This document shows, in pieces, positions 16,291 to 25,991 of a stretch of DNA of 64,000 nucleotides. Both the position numbers and the translations under genes were made by a program. Each line of letters starts with the position of its first letter. The stretch's first letter is position 1. Location of the stretch: positions 40,238 through 104,237 of the forward strand of contig NZ_BOVK01000003.1 in assembly GCF_018403685.1 (NCBI RefSeq). Reading direction: 5' to 3'. The notes under the pieces are model-generated. The model ran no database searches and was not told the origin of the DNA. It worked only from the letters and a program-made list of their open reading frames with translations. This stretch comes from Xylanibacillus composti (GTDB lineage Bacteria; Bacillota; Bacilli; Paenibacillales; K13).

Positions 16291-18726
16291 GTGCTCACAG
16301 CAGTAAGGAGCATATGGGGGAAATGGGCTTGTTTGATAGGGTATCTGGCATTTCTGACTATAGCGACACTGGTAACAATAAGTGCTGACAAGGTATATGC
16401 GGAAGCGGGAGAGCGATCTTCGGAGGCTTCTGCGGAGCAGAATCAAGGACGAATGCTGCTGATAGCTGTTCCCGGTCTGTCGTTCCAAGAATGGAATGAG
16501 GCTGAACTGAGCCGGTACCCTCATCTGCGTCAGCTTGTTCGCGAAGGCGCAACCGGTGCCATGAACATTCGTACCCCTGTTCGCGGCGTTGAAGACGTCT
16601 ACGCTTCCATCGGCCTCGGAGCGCCCATGGAAGCGGGAGCCAGTCTGCAGGCTTACCATGTGCAGGAATGGGTTCAGTTCGGGAAAGAACAAGGCTTTGC
16701 AGGGGAACTGCTCGCCAGGCGAACGGGGCTGGCCATGTCGGAGCTGGAAGTTGTCGTGCCCGATATTGTGGACTGGCCTGCCTTGCAGAATGACACCGCC
16801 CATCGGTTGGGCGACATGCTGCTGCAAGCAGGGGTTCCCGTTTATGCGTTCGGCAATCGGGATCGCGGCTGGCCCGATCAGCTGGCCCCAGATGCTGCCA
16901 AGCTGGGCAGGCATGCTCCCTTGCTGCTCATCAACAGGGACGGAGCAGCTTCCGGAGATGTGTCTGCAAGGACGAATGCCCTAGACCCCGGGCGGCCGTT
17001 TGGCTTGCGAACGAATTACGAAGCGTTGCTCCATCAGCTGCAACATCTTCCGAGTCCATCGCTTGCCCTAGTTGAGCTTGGTGACTTGGATCGTCTCTAT
17101 GACGCACGCAGCCTGTATCAAACGGAGCAATTTCATATGCTGAAACATACGATTCTTCAGGAAATGGATGCATTCGTCGGACAGCTGATCAATCGGAATG
17201 GCAGCGGTGCGCAGTATCCGTTCCTGCTGCTGTTTTCGCCGTCTGTGCATGCTGACGCTTACCGGAGCTATAACCGCATGGCGCCGATTACCCTGTGGAG
17301 GCCCGACAACGGTTCCGGAGGTTCTGCTTTGCTGACCTCCGCCACTACCCGGAGAGCAGCCGTTGTGTCCATGTATGATATCGCTCCGACATTGTTGGCG
17401 GAATTGCACTTGCAGAAACCTCCTACGATGATTGGCGCAGTCATGCATGCGCAGCCAAAGGAAAATGCGCTGGAGGAAGCTGCGCAAACGGTAGAACTGA
17501 TGCGCAAGATCTATGAGCTGCGTCCGCCGCTGCTTTATTCATTCGTTTCGTACGAAATTACAGTGCTGCTCGGCTTGCTCGTTATCGTCGTGTTTCCTTC
17601 AGCCTGGAGGGCGCGCATGCCTGCGTGGCTTTGGCAAACGGTTGGCGGTGCGCTTCTGTTAAGCTTGCTGGCTGCACCGGTTGTTTTGCTGGTCATGGGT
17701 TGGGCGGCGCATCTGCCTGGTGAAGGATTGGGCGCTTTATTTGTGACCGGCACTGCGGCATTGGCAGTGGCCGCGGTCATGACGGGCAACCTCGGGCGCG
17801 CCAGCGGGAAGCAGAATGTTCAGAACTGTTCCGGCTCCGTACAGGCAGCGGGGTGGTTGGGCGCTGCTGGAGCCGCCGCCATCCTCCTGGATGGACTTAC
17901 GGGAGCGGAAGCGATGAAGCATTCAGTGCTCGGCTATGACGCCATGGTGGGCGCCCGTTATTACGGGATCGGCAATGAGTTTATGGGAGTGCTTGTCGGT
18001 TCAGCACTGCTGGCGACAGCTGCAGCGGCCCAATACTGGGCGCCTGCAAGGGGCAGAAGGCGGAGCGTGTTGGCAGTACTCTCACTGGCTGCTTTTTTAA
18101 TCATATTGTTTTATTTGGCAGCGCCGTCGGGCGGTACGAACGCGGGCGGAGCTTTGACAGCGGCAACCGCATTCGCGATATTGTATACGCGGCTGTTTAC
18201 CCGGCTGTGGGAAGGCAAGCGCGCAATGGTGCGCTTGATCGGAATCGCGGCGGCGGCCGGATTGTCCGGCTTGCTGCTCTTATGGGGGTTGAACGCATGG
18301 CTTCCGATGGATGCTGCAAGCCAAAGTCATATCGGCAAGGCGATGGAGTTGGTAGAAGGGGGACGGCTTGATCTGATTGCAGCCATGGTGTATCGCAAGC
18401 TCTCGATGAATGTGCACCTGATTGGCGTTTCCTCTTGGAGCAAGGTGCTCATTGCCAGCCTTCTGGTTATGATTGTGCTGCTGATTAAGCCGCGCGGTGT
18501 GTTTCACCGGTGGCAGCACGCCGTGCCGGACCTGATGCATGGGTTTATCGCCATAGTAGCGGGTGCGGTCACGGCACTGCTGGTCAATGATTCCGGTATC
18601 GTGTCCGCAGCCACCATGATTGTATATGTAGCTGTTCCGATGCTGCTGCTGCGGCTTCATGAATTGTCCGCCAGCAATCAGGAGAAGGCATCGGATTATT
18701 CAGCTAAAGCTTCCCATTCCTCGTAG
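16291..18726 (+). CDS. Large membrane protein with an extracytoplasmic alkaline-phosphatase-like N-terminal half
   Basis: 811 aa. A hydrophobic segment at residues 12-32 (signal anchor), then about 375 residues outside the membrane with features reminiscent of the alkaline phosphatase superfamily (LLIAVPGLSFQEWNE, LVELGDLDRLYD, MYDIAPTLL), then about ten membrane segments from residue 412. The conserved end LVNDSGIVSAATM is distinctive. The typical metal-ligand pattern is not complete, so enzymatic activity is uncertain. GTG start with GGGGAGG upstream. Its 3' end overlaps the convergent ydiF by 31 nt. The gene is immediately downstream of the DnaA boxes. Confidence 0.65.
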   Translation: MLTAVRSIWGKWACLIGYLAFLTIATLVTISADKVYAEAGERSSEASAEQNQGRMLLIAVPGLSFQEWNEAELSRYPHLRQLVREGATGAMNIRTPVRGVEDVYASIGLGAPMEAGASLQAYHVQEWVQFGKEQGFAGELLARRTGLAMSELEVVVPDIVDWPALQNDTAHRLGDMLLQAGVPVYAFGNRDRGWPDQLAPDAAKLGRHAPLLLINRDGAASGDVSARTNALDPGRPFGLRTNYEALLHQLQHLPSPSLALVELGDLDRLYDARSLYQTEQFHMLKHTILQEMDAFVGQLINRNGSGAQYPFLLLFSPSVHADAYRSYNRMAPITLWRPDNGSGGSALLTSATTRRAAVVSMYDIAPTLLAELHLQKPPTMIGAVMHAQPKENALEEAAQTVELMRKIYELRPPLLYSFVSYEITVLLGLLVIVVFPSAWRARMPAWLWQTVGGALLLSLLAAPVVLLVMGWAAHLPGEGLGALFVTGTAALAVAAVMTGNLGRASGKQNVQNCSGSVQAAGWLGAAGAAAILLDGLTGAEAMKHSVLGYDAMVGARYYGIGNEFMGVLVGSALLATAAAAQYWAPARGRRRSVLAVLSLAAFLIILFYLAAPSGGTNAGGALTAATAFAILYTRLFTRLWEGKRAMVRLIGIAAAAGLSGLLLLWGLNAWLPMDAASQSHIGKAMELVEGGRLDLIAAMVYRKLSMNVHLIGVSSWSKVLIASLLVMIVLLIKPRGVFHRWQHAVPDLMHGFIAIVAGAVTALLVNDSGIVSAATMIVYVAVPMLLLRLHELSASNQEKASDYSAKASHSS

Positions 18727-20630
18727 AGTTCCTGCAGCTTGCTTTTGACAGCGGATATTTGCTGCTCAAGCTCTTGCAATTTCACATAGTCTTGGAATAC
18801 TTCTGGCTCTGCCATGCGCAGCTCCATCTCTGTTAGCTGTTCCTCGAGCTCTGCAATTTGCTTCTCGCATTGCTCCAGCTTGCGCTGGCGATTTCTCTCT
18901 TCGCGCTTGGCTTGCTTTTCCGCTTCGTAGGAAGAAGCCCCCTTGTCGGCTTGCGCAGACATGGTTTGCTTGCCGCTCTGACTTGAGCCCGCTGTATGTT
19001 CGGCGAGCTCAGCCAGCTCGGCTTTCTTCTCGACATAATCATCGTAATTTCCCAGGAAATGTTGAATGCCGTCAACACCGAGTTCGATGACGCGCTCCGA
19101 CATTTTGTTGAGAAAATAGCGGTCATGTGAAATAAACAGCAAGGTACCTTCAAAATCAAGCAAAGCAGACTCCAAAATTTCCTTGCTGTACAAATCGAGA
19201 TGGTTGGTAGGCTCGTCCAGAATCAAAACATTGGCCTCGAGCAGCATCAGCTTGGACAACGCGACACGTGCGCGTTCACCGCCGCTTAATGAACCGACAG
19301 GCTTTTCCACGTCTTCGCCGCTGAAGAGGAAGTTGCCGAGCACGGTGCGGATAGACAGCTCGTCCTTATGCGGGAATGCGCTCCATACCTCCTCGAGCAC
19401 CGTATTGTTCGGATTCAGGGAGGTATGTTCCTGATCATAATAAGCGACGTCCGTTTTTGCTCCCCAGCGAATGGAGCCTTCCCGTGCCGGGATTTGGCCC
19501 ATCAAGGTCTTGAGCAAGGAAGACTTGCCAATCCCGTTCGGCCCGATCAGAGCAACGGTTTCGCCGCGCTCCAAGTGGAAGGAGGCATGGCGAAACAGGG
19601 GCTCTTGCTCGGGATAGCCTACCGACAGCTGCTCGACCGTCAGCACATCGTTGCCGGATGCTCGTGCCGCTCGGAAGGAGAAGGATGCCCGCTTCAGTTC
19701 GCCCGCAGGTCTTTCGAGCCGTTCCAACTTCTCGAGCGCTTTGCGGCGCGATTGTGCTCGCTTGGTTGTAGAGGCTCGCGCCAAATTTCGGCGAACGAAA
19801 TCCTCCATCTTCTGAATCTCTTGCTGCTGCTTTTCGTAGTGCTTTTGTTCGATTTCCAAGTCCTTCGCTTTTGTTTCGATAAATTTGCTATAGTTCCCGG
19901 TGTAACGCTTTGCCTTGGTTCGCTCGATTTCGTAGATAGAGCCAACCACAGCGTCAAGAAAAAAGCGATCGTGCGAAACGATCAGGATGGCTCCCTTGTA
20001 TTGCTTCAGATAGGCCTCCAGCCAGGTCAAAGTGGCAATGTCCAGGTAGTTGGTCGGCTCGTCGAGCATGAGCAGTTCCGGTGCCTGCAGAAGGATCTTG
20101 GCTAGTGCGAGGCGGGTTTTTTGCCCGCCGCTTAAAGCGCTGACCGGCGTGTCAAACGGCATATCGCCGAATCCCATACCGTTCAGGATGCCCCGCACAT
20201 TGGCTTCCATCTCGTATCCGCCTTGCATGCGGAACTGATGAGAAAGCTCATCATATTGCTGCAGCAATGCTTCCATGGCGAGAGGATCGCGGGCTTCGTC
20301 ATGGGCGCTCATGCGTTGTTCCAGCTGCCGCATTCGTTCTTCCATCTCTGTCAGCGGCGCATAGACCGTCATCAGTTCATCCCACATGGAAAGCTCGGAA
20401 TTGAGCCCGCTATGCTGTGCCAAGTAGCCGATTTTGGTTTGCTTGGGCACAATGATATCGCCGCTATCCGCGCTGTCAATCCCCGCCAGAATGCGAAGCA
20501 GGGTTGATTTCCCTGCACCGTTCACGCCTACGAGGCCAATCTTTTCCTTCTCTTCTACTTGTATATGAATATCGGTTAATATCGGCGTCGTGCCGTAAGA
20601 TTTCGTTATTCCGATTCCTTGAAGCAGCAT
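18696..20630 (-). CDS. ydiF: ABC-F family ATPase (YdiF-like)
   Basis: 644 aa, equal to B. subtilis YdiF. Two nucleotide-binding domains: Walker A GVNGAGKST and GPNGIGKSS; ABC signatures LSGGQKTRLALAK and LSGGERARVALSK; Walker B LLMLDEPTNYLDI and VLILDEPTNHLDL. A charged linker sits between the domains and a coiled coil at the C-terminus. No membrane segments: ABC-F proteins act on the ribosome. ATG 20630 has AAGGAGG 6 nt upstream. Confidence 0.92.
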   Translation of the reverse strand: MLLQGIGITKSYGTTPILTDIHIQVEEKEKIGLVGVNGAGKSTLLRILAGIDSADSGDIIVPKQTKIGYLAQHSGLNSELSMWDELMTVYAPLTEMEERMRQLEQRMSAHDEARDPLAMEALLQQYDELSHQFRMQGGYEMEANVRGILNGMGFGDMPFDTPVSALSGGQKTRLALAKILLQAPELLMLDEPTNYLDIATLTWLEAYLKQYKGAILIVSHDRFFLDAVVGSIYEIERTKAKRYTGNYSKFIETKAKDLEIEQKHYEKQQQEIQKMEDFVRRNLARASTTKRAQSRRKALEKLERLERPAGELKRASFSFRAARASGNDVLTVEQLSVGYPEQEPLFRHASFHLERGETVALIGPNGIGKSSLLKTLMGQIPAREGSIRWGAKTDVAYYDQEHTSLNPNNTVLEEVWSAFPHKDELSIRTVLGNFLFSGEDVEKPVGSLSGGERARVALSKLMLLEANVLILDEPTNHLDLYSKEILESALLDFEGTLLFISHDRYFLNKMSERVIELGVDGIQHFLGNYDDYVEKKAELAELAEHTAGSSQSGKQTMSAQADKGASSYEAEKQAKREERNRQRKLEQCEKQIAELEEQLTEMELRMAEPEVFQDYVKLQELEQQISAVKSKLQELYEEWEALAE

Positions 20631-20801
20631 GTTCATCCTCCTTAATGCAGTCCCTTCTAGTTTACATGAACAGATGCAGATTCGGCAAAACACAATAAAT
20701 TGGAACGAATTGGCCCTACTAGCCTTTCTGTGTTCCGTGCTACAATCGAAGAAACCACCCAAGATTTCACCATCAGCCGATAGACGAGGGCAGGGGATAG
20801 C

Positions 20802-21692
20802 ATGAGTCTAATGAAGGGTTGCAACCGCTTACATAAGAGCAGGCATGTGCAGATATGGACAGCAGTTTTATGCATAGCAGCGGCGAGCACCGTTTATCTG
20901 GCTGCTGGGTTGGCAGGGAAGCATAATCATGCTGTCATCTCCTCCGTTCGGGAGAAGCCCGCGCAAGTGCTCCTGGCCGCAAAACAAGATCCTGTACCAT
21001 GGAACGTCATGACTTACAACATTCGGCACGCTAAAGGCACCGACGACATCACCAGCATCCGTCGTATCGCCCAGGTGATTCGGCAGGAGCAGGCCAATAT
21101 CGTTGCACTGCAGGAGGTTGATTCCTATTTGTGGCGCAGCGGATTTCAAAATCAGGTCGAAGAACTAGCCAGGGAGCTTGGGATGAATTGGGCCTTTGCG
21201 CCTAGCCTGAAGCTGGGTCGCTTTGCATATGGGAACGCCATATTAAGCCATTACCCGATCGTTTCGGCAACCTCCCTGTCACTGGGAGGATTGCGGGAAA
21301 ATCGGATATTGCTGAAAGCGGTCGTGGCGACAGATTGGGGAGAGATAGAAGTATTTACGACCCACCTGGGCTTGAGCGAGAAGGAGAGAGAACGGCAAAT
21401 GCCCTTGCTGCTTCGTCATCTTGAGCGGGCCCAAGAGCCAGCCTTCCTCCTGGGGGATTTCAATATGGAAGCAGCGCATCCGTTGCTGCAGCTGCTGCCC
21501 GAACGTTGGAACAAGCTGGAGCAAACGGAAAAACGGGGAACGATTATGGGGAACCGGGAGATCGATCATATTTATGCGGTATGGCCGGAAGCGGCAGCTA
21601 TGCGTGTCCAGGAGGTTTACGTTCCGGTCACAATTGCTTCTGACCATCTGCCCGTCGTAGCCCGTTTCATATCGGAGGCGGCTGTTGATTAA
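20802..21692 (+). CDS. Membrane-anchored endonuclease/exonuclease/phosphatase family protein
   Basis: 296 aa. N-terminal hydrophobic segment (about residues 20-37), then the EEP metal-dependent phosphodiesterase fold: VMTYNIRHAKG, VALQEVD, TTHLGL, LLGDFNMEAA and the C-terminal IASDHLPVVA. The catalytic Glu, Asp-Asn and Ser-Asp-His motifs are intact. Members cleave nucleic acids, phosphoinositides or sphingomyelin; the anchor suggests an extracytoplasmic substrate (inference). Confidence 0.85.
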   Translation: MSLMKGCNRLHKSRHVQIWTAVLCIAAASTVYLAAGLAGKHNHAVISSVREKPAQVLLAAKQDPVPWNVMTYNIRHAKGTDDITSIRRIAQVIRQEQANIVALQEVDSYLWRSGFQNQVEELARELGMNWAFAPSLKLGRFAYGNAILSHYPIVSATSLSLGGLRENRILLKAVVATDWGEIEVFTTHLGLSEKERERQMPLLLRHLERAQEPAFLLGDFNMEAAHPLLQLLPERWNKLEQTEKRGTIMGNREIDHIYAVWPEAAAMRVQEVYVPVTIASDHLPVVARFISEAAVD

Positions 21693-21769
21693 TCAGCAGG
21701 CCGTCTCTATGTATTTCACGATAGAGTATGATACACTGATACATATCAAGCAAAAAAGGGTTGGAGACG

Positions 21770-22390
21770 ATGCAAACCCGTACGAAAGCAGAGTGGCGCG
21801 CCTATTCGCTTCAGCGCAGAGATATGCTGCCCGCTGAGGAGCGCAGGGCGAGGTCGGAACAAATCTGCAACCGAATGATTCGTTCCGCATGGACAGCGGC
21901 TATGCAGGAACGAAATTCTCGGCCGACCGTACTTGTATATTGGCCGTTCCGTTCGGAAGTGGATATCCGTCCATTTGTCACTTGGGCGTGGAAGCAGTCA
22001 TGGAATGTTGCAGCGCCGCGTGTCGACCGCTCGCTGGCAACGATGTCTTTTTACCAAATTAAAGAGCCGGGCGATCTGCGCTTAGGAGCATACGGGATTA
22101 TGGAGCCCGATCTTGCACAGCCATTGCTGAGCAGGGAGGAGTCCGCAGACCTGATCATCGTGCCGGGAGCGGCTTTCGATCGACGGGGGAACCGGATTGG
22201 GTACGGCGGCGGTTATTATGACAAAAAATTCGAGCAGCTGCTTCATGCTGGCGATAAGGCGGGCAAGCATCCTCTTCGAGTAGCGCCGGCCTTCGAACTG
22301 CAGGTTTTCGAACGACTGCCAGTCGAGCAGCATGATATGTCGGTGGATGTGATTGTGACGGAGAATGAAGAAATCAAGCCGTGCAGTTGA
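21770..22390 (+). CDS. 5-formyltetrahydrofolate cyclo-ligase
   Basis: 206 aa. KAEWRAYSLQRRDMLP at the N-terminus, VYWPFRSEVD in the centre and the ATP-binding signature VPGAAFDRRGNRIGYGGGYYDK. Converts 5-formyl-THF to methenyl-THF. ATG 21770 is the natural start (AAAAAAGGG 9 nt upstream). Confidence 0.92.
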   Translation: MQTRTKAEWRAYSLQRRDMLPAEERRARSEQICNRMIRSAWTAAMQERNSRPTVLVYWPFRSEVDIRPFVTWAWKQSWNVAAPRVDRSLATMSFYQIKEPGDLRLGAYGIMEPDLAQPLLSREESADLIIVPGAAFDRRGNRIGYGGGYYDKKFEQLLHAGDKAGKHPLRVAPAFELQVFERLPVEQHDMSVDVIVTENEEIKPCS

Positions 22391-22504
22391 GAGGAACGCG
22401 CATGCCAGCGCTTGAAAAATTCACAAATTTGTTACAAGCGGGAGGAGCAGGGAGCTATCTCTCATTTGCCCGTTTCCATTACAATGAAAGATGGTGGCGT
22501 CATC

Positions 22505-22975
22505 ATGGCATTTACGCATTTTAACGAAGATGGCCGCGCCAGAATGGTGGATATCTCAGCCAAGTCGGAAACAGAGCGTGTCGCCAGAGCTGAGAGCACC
22601 ATTCGCATGCAGCCCGAAACCTTGAAGGCTATTTTGGAGGGCCAGGTATCGAAGGGTGATGTACTGGCTGTAGCCCAGGTGGCCGGCATCATGGCCTGCA
22701 AGCGAACAGCTGATGTCATCCCTATGTGCCATCCGATAGCACTGACAGGAGTGGATATACAATTTGCGAATAACGGGAAGGATCAGCTCCGTATCGAAGC
22801 GGAAGTTCGCACAAAGGGACGAACTGGCGTTGAAATGGAAGCATTAATGGCTGTCAGCGCTGCCGCGCTAACGGTTTATGACATGTGCAAGGCACTGGAA
22901 AAAGGCATGGTTATAGAGCAAACACGGCTGCTCAGCAAAACGGGAGGCGTACATGGAGAATATCACCGGGAATAA
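22505..22975 (+). CDS. moaC: Cyclic pyranopterin monophosphate synthase
   Basis: 156 aa. Signatures [28 protein letters not shown] and [26 protein letters not shown], with active-site Lys and His residues present. Second step of molybdopterin synthesis. The SD is weak (GATGGTGG). It begins a run of three Mo-cofactor genes. Confidence 0.95.
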   Translation: MAFTHFNEDGRARMVDISAKSETERVARAESTIRMQPETLKAILEGQVSKGDVLAVAQVAGIMACKRTADVIPMCHPIALTGVDIQFANNGKDQLRIEAEVRTKGRTGVEMEALMAVSAAALTVYDMCKALEKGMVIEQTRLLSKTGGVHGEYHRE

Positions 22976-23006
22976 ACACGGATAAATCCGGATGGAGGGG
23001 TAAGGG

Positions 23007-23501
23007 ATGAAGTGGAAAGTGGCCATCCTGACAGCCAGTGACAAAGGATCAAGAGGCGAGCGGGAAGATACCAGCGCACAAGTGATCCGGGAATTGGTGG
23101 AGGATGAAATTAACGGTGAAATTGTCGATTATCGAATTGTGCCAGACGAAATGGACGAAATCATGGCCGCATTGATTGAAATGAGCGATTATCATCGAGC
23201 CGACTTGATTCTAACAACCGGCGGGACCGGTCTCTCGCCGCGTGATATGACACCTGAAGCCACTCTGAAAGTGATCGACCGCCAAGCGCCGGGGTTTCCG
23301 GAGGCGATGCGTTTGGCCTCCATTCAGGTGAATCCGCGGGCTATGCTTTCCCGCGGCGCAGCCGGATTGCGAGGCAATACGCTGATCATCAATTTGCCGG
23401 GCAGCCCCAAGGGAGTTTTGGAAAGCCTGCGCGTTATCATTGATCAACTGCCGCATGCGCTGCAAGTATTGACTGGTCGAATGGGGGATCATGACGCATG
23501 A
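23007..23501 (+). CDS. MogA/MoaB family molybdopterin adenylyltransferase
   Basis: 164 aa. LTASDKGSRGEREDTSAQ, LTTGGTGLSPRDMTPEAT and INLPGSPKGVLES are the MoCF domain motifs for molybdopterin binding. GGAGGGGTAAGGG precedes the ATG. Overlaps the next gene by 4 nt (ATGA). Confidence 0.9.
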   Translation: MKWKVAILTASDKGSRGEREDTSAQVIRELVEDEINGEIVDYRIVPDEMDEIMAALIEMSDYHRADLILTTGGTGLSPRDMTPEATLKVIDRQAPGFPEAMRLASIQVNPRAMLSRGAAGLRGNTLIINLPGSPKGVLESLRVIIDQLPHALQVLTGRMGDHDA

Positions 23502-24541
23502 TGGACAGGGCCGCCATGATGAAGGAAATTCGTGTGGAAGATGCTATAGGCATGGTGCTTGCACATGACCTGACGCAGATTATACCCGGGAAATTCAAAG
23601 GGAGGCTGTTTCAAAAAGGCCACGTGATCCAACAGCAGGACATTCCTGCACTGCTCAGCATCGGCAAGGAACACATTTATATTCTCGACGTGCAACAAGG
23701 CTATTTGCATGAGGATGATGCAGCCATCCGTCTGGCGAAAGCGGCAGCGGGCAAACTGGTCGAATGGACAGAGCCTCACGAGGGAAAGTCGAATATTGTG
23801 TCTAGAATTCACGGCCTTGCCAAAATCGATAAGCGCTTTGTCGATCAAGTGAATCGCTTGGGAGAAATTGCATTGGCCACCATTCCGAACAATACAGTTG
23901 TACACCCTTCCGATAAGCTGGCAGGTACCCGAGTGATCCCTCTTCTTGTCGAAGAGGAAAAAGTCATACAAGTTGAACAGCTTGCCCAATCAAGGAACGC
24001 GGACATAGAGAACGGGCAAGCGTGGGGACACGCAGGAAATGGTCCGATTGAGGTGAAGCCCTTCAAATCGCTTCGGGTAGGCTTGATTACGACGGGGAAT
24101 GAAGTGTATCATGGGCGTATTGAAGATAAATTTGGCCCCAAGGTTGAAGAGAAGCTGAGTGCTTTTGGGTCGCGCGTGGTCGAACAGCGACTTGTGCCGG
24201 ATCATGTCGAAGAGATTGTGAAGCAAATTCGTCATTTTGCAGAACAAGGCGTTGACATGATCCTGCTGACCGGAGGGATGTCTGTAGACCCGGATGACCG
24301 TACGCCCGGCGCTATCAAAAGAGCCGGAGCGGAAATCGTGAGCTACGGCACGCCAATGCTTCCCGGTTCCATGCTGTTGATGGCTTATTTGAAGGATACG
24401 CCGATATTGGGTTTGCCAGGCTGTGTCATGCATGATCCGCATACTTCCTTTGATGTGCTGCTCCCGCGTATATGCGCGGGCGAACGCATCACGGCAGATG
24501 AAATCGCCGATATGGGATACGGCGGCTTGTACAGCTGTTGA
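23498..24541 (+). CDS. Molybdopterin-binding (MoeA/MoCF-like) protein
   Basis: 347 aa. The C-terminal half (from about residue 190) carries RVGLITTGNEVYHGRIEDKFGP and LLTGGMSVDPDDRTP, the MoCF domain. The N-terminal half resembles the linker region of molybdopterin-binding proteins of Bacillota and Clostridia rather than a full MoeA. Probably binds MPT or Mo-MPT. Co-translated with the preceding gene. Confidence 0.8.
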   Translation: MMDRAAMMKEIRVEDAIGMVLAHDLTQIIPGKFKGRLFQKGHVIQQQDIPALLSIGKEHIYILDVQQGYLHEDDAAIRLAKAAAGKLVEWTEPHEGKSNIVSRIHGLAKIDKRFVDQVNRLGEIALATIPNNTVVHPSDKLAGTRVIPLLVEEEKVIQVEQLAQSRNADIENGQAWGHAGNGPIEVKPFKSLRVGLITTGNEVYHGRIEDKFGPKVEEKLSAFGSRVVEQRLVPDHVEEIVKQIRHFAEQGVDMILLTGGMSVDPDDRTPGAIKRAGAEIVSYGTPMLPGSMLLMAYLKDTPILGLPGCVMHDPHTSFDVLLPRICAGERITADEIADMGYGGLYSC

Positions 24542-24593
24542 GTCATAGACATGTGAGTTTTGCACGATTAACTTGAGGAAAGAAGGAACGTCA

Positions 24594-24860
24594 ATGCTTG
24601 GAAATATTGGACCGACCACCTTGGTGCTGATCATCTTGATCGCTTTGCTGCTATTTGGCCCGAGCAAGCTTCCGGAACTTGGAAGAGCATTCGGGAGAAC
24701 GCTTCGCGAGTTCAAGAAAGGCGCGAATGAGGTCATCAATGAAGAGGAAGAAAAGCGGAAGCCAGAAGCACTGAAGGGCGACAAAGAGAACGGCAACCTG
24801 ATGAGTGCAGAAGGAGACCGCGGCAAGGATGCTTCGGATAACCGTCGCTTGCCCGATTAA
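24594..24860 (+). CDS. tatA: Sec-independent translocase TatA subunit
   Basis: 88 aa. One N-terminal membrane helix ending LLFGPSKLPELGRAFGRTLREFKKG (hinge FGP and amphipathic helix), then a charged tail. Forms the twin-arginine pore with TatC. AAGAAGGAACG precedes ATG 24594. Its place behind Mo-cofactor genes fits export of folded molybdoenzymes. Confidence 0.95.
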   Translation: MLGNIGPTTLVLIILIALLLFGPSKLPELGRAFGRTLREFKKGANEVINEEEEKRKPEALKGDKENGNLMSAEGDRGKDASDNRRLPD

Positions 24861-24872
24861 GGAGTAACGCGC

Positions 24873-25616
24873 ATGCCAGAAGAACAATCATTTGTCGCGC
24901 ATCTGGATGAACTGCGGCGGAGGCTGATCCGGGTCCTCCTCGTTATTGCCGTGGCCGTCATAGTGGGGATGCTGATCGCAAACCCGATCATCCGTTATAT
25001 ACAAGAAAGCGGCCCGGCAGCCGATTTTTCGCTTAAAGTGTTCTCGCCTTGGGATGCGGTTCGGATTTACATGAATGTGGCCTTGGCGGTGGCGCTTGTA
25101 ATTGCGCTACCCTATGCCATGCTGCAGATTTGGGGATTTGTCAAGCCGGGGTTGCGGCGGGAGGAGCAAGTGGCAGCCGTCAAATATGTGCCGTTTGTCT
25201 TTGTGCTCGCACTGCTCGGTCTAGCCTTCTCGTATTTTATCGTATTTCCGTTCGCCATCTTGTTTTCGACGCGGCTATCAGGCTCGTTGGGATTGGAGGA
25301 GATGTTCGGCATCTCCCAATACTTTTCTTTTTTGTTTAATATCGTGCTGCCCATCACGGTCCTTTTCGAACTGCCGGCGGTCGTGATGTTCCTGACCAAG
25401 ATTCGGCTGTTGAACCCCCGGAGGTTGGGGCAATTCAGAAAGTTCGCCTACTTTATATTGTTCGTTCTGGGCGCCCTGGTTACACCGCCCGATATTTTGA
25501 GCGCGATACTCGTCACCATTCCTATGATGGGGCTTTATGAAATTAGCGTGCTCTTGTCACGAATTGTTTATAGCAAGCAGCAAGCGGCTGACACCGCAGC
25601 GTTGAAGGAAACTTGA
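24873..25616 (+). CDS. tatC: Sec-independent translocase TatC subunit
   Basis: 247 aa, six predicted membrane segments. N-terminal SFVAHLDELRRRLI and the FxKPGLRxEE loop (WGFVKPGLRREEQ) bind twin-arginine signals. Spaced 12 nt from tatA and followed by a strong terminator. Confidence 0.95.
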   Translation: MPEEQSFVAHLDELRRRLIRVLLVIAVAVIVGMLIANPIIRYIQESGPAADFSLKVFSPWDAVRIYMNVALAVALVIALPYAMLQIWGFVKPGLRREEQVAAVKYVPFVFVLALLGLAFSYFIVFPFAILFSTRLSGSLGLEEMFGISQYFSFLFNIVLPITVLFELPAVVMFLTKIRLLNPRRLGQFRKFAYFILFVLGALVTPPDILSAILVTIPMMGLYEISVLLSRIVYSKQQAADTAALKET

Positions 25617-25621
25617 GACAC

Positions 25622-25653
25622 CCCGTACGAGCTTGGATCGTACGGGTTTTTTT
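25622..25653 (+). terminator. Terminator of the tat operon
   Basis: CCCGTACGA (25622-25630), 7-nt loop, TCGTACGGG (25638-25646), T7. Confidence 0.95.
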
Positions 25654-25718
25654 GTAGGCACGCGTTACTGCTTGATTCGTATCTGTCCGCCGGGTGGGTG
25701 GTGGTTTGCCACACGTGC

Positions 25719-25945
25719 TGTTCGCTATCCCCTTGGCTCAGCTAAACAATGGATTATATGATTCTCCCGCTTATGCCTGCCACCGGCCATTGGCCTCCCA
25801 ATTGCACCTCTATTCGTGTATATCGACACTATCCCCTTGGTTCAGCTGAGCTCTGAAGCTGTATGCACGTCAGGATATTCTTTACTCATATGTCCGGTGT
25901 ATCGACACTATCCACTTCGTTCAGCTAAGCTCTGAAGCTATATCA
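25719..25945 (+). repeat. Three direct copies of the dispersed CTATCCCC repeat
   Basis: Copies at 25719-25743 (TGTTCGCTATCCCCTTGGCT...), 25824-25846 and 25903-25926 (CGACACTATCCMCTTSGTTC). The last two belong to a longer direct repeat of about 45 bp that includes AGCTCTGAAGCT. They fill the gene-free stretch 25654-25991. Confidence 0.85.
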
Positions 25946-25991
25946 TATCTTTGTTCAAATGTTAGGTGGATCAATAGCCATTCAGTTTGCT

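Noticed and set aside
22405..22440. Rex or FNR-type operator upstream of moaC
   Set aside because: Only one half-site (TTCACAA) is good; the other half does not fit at the required spacing.
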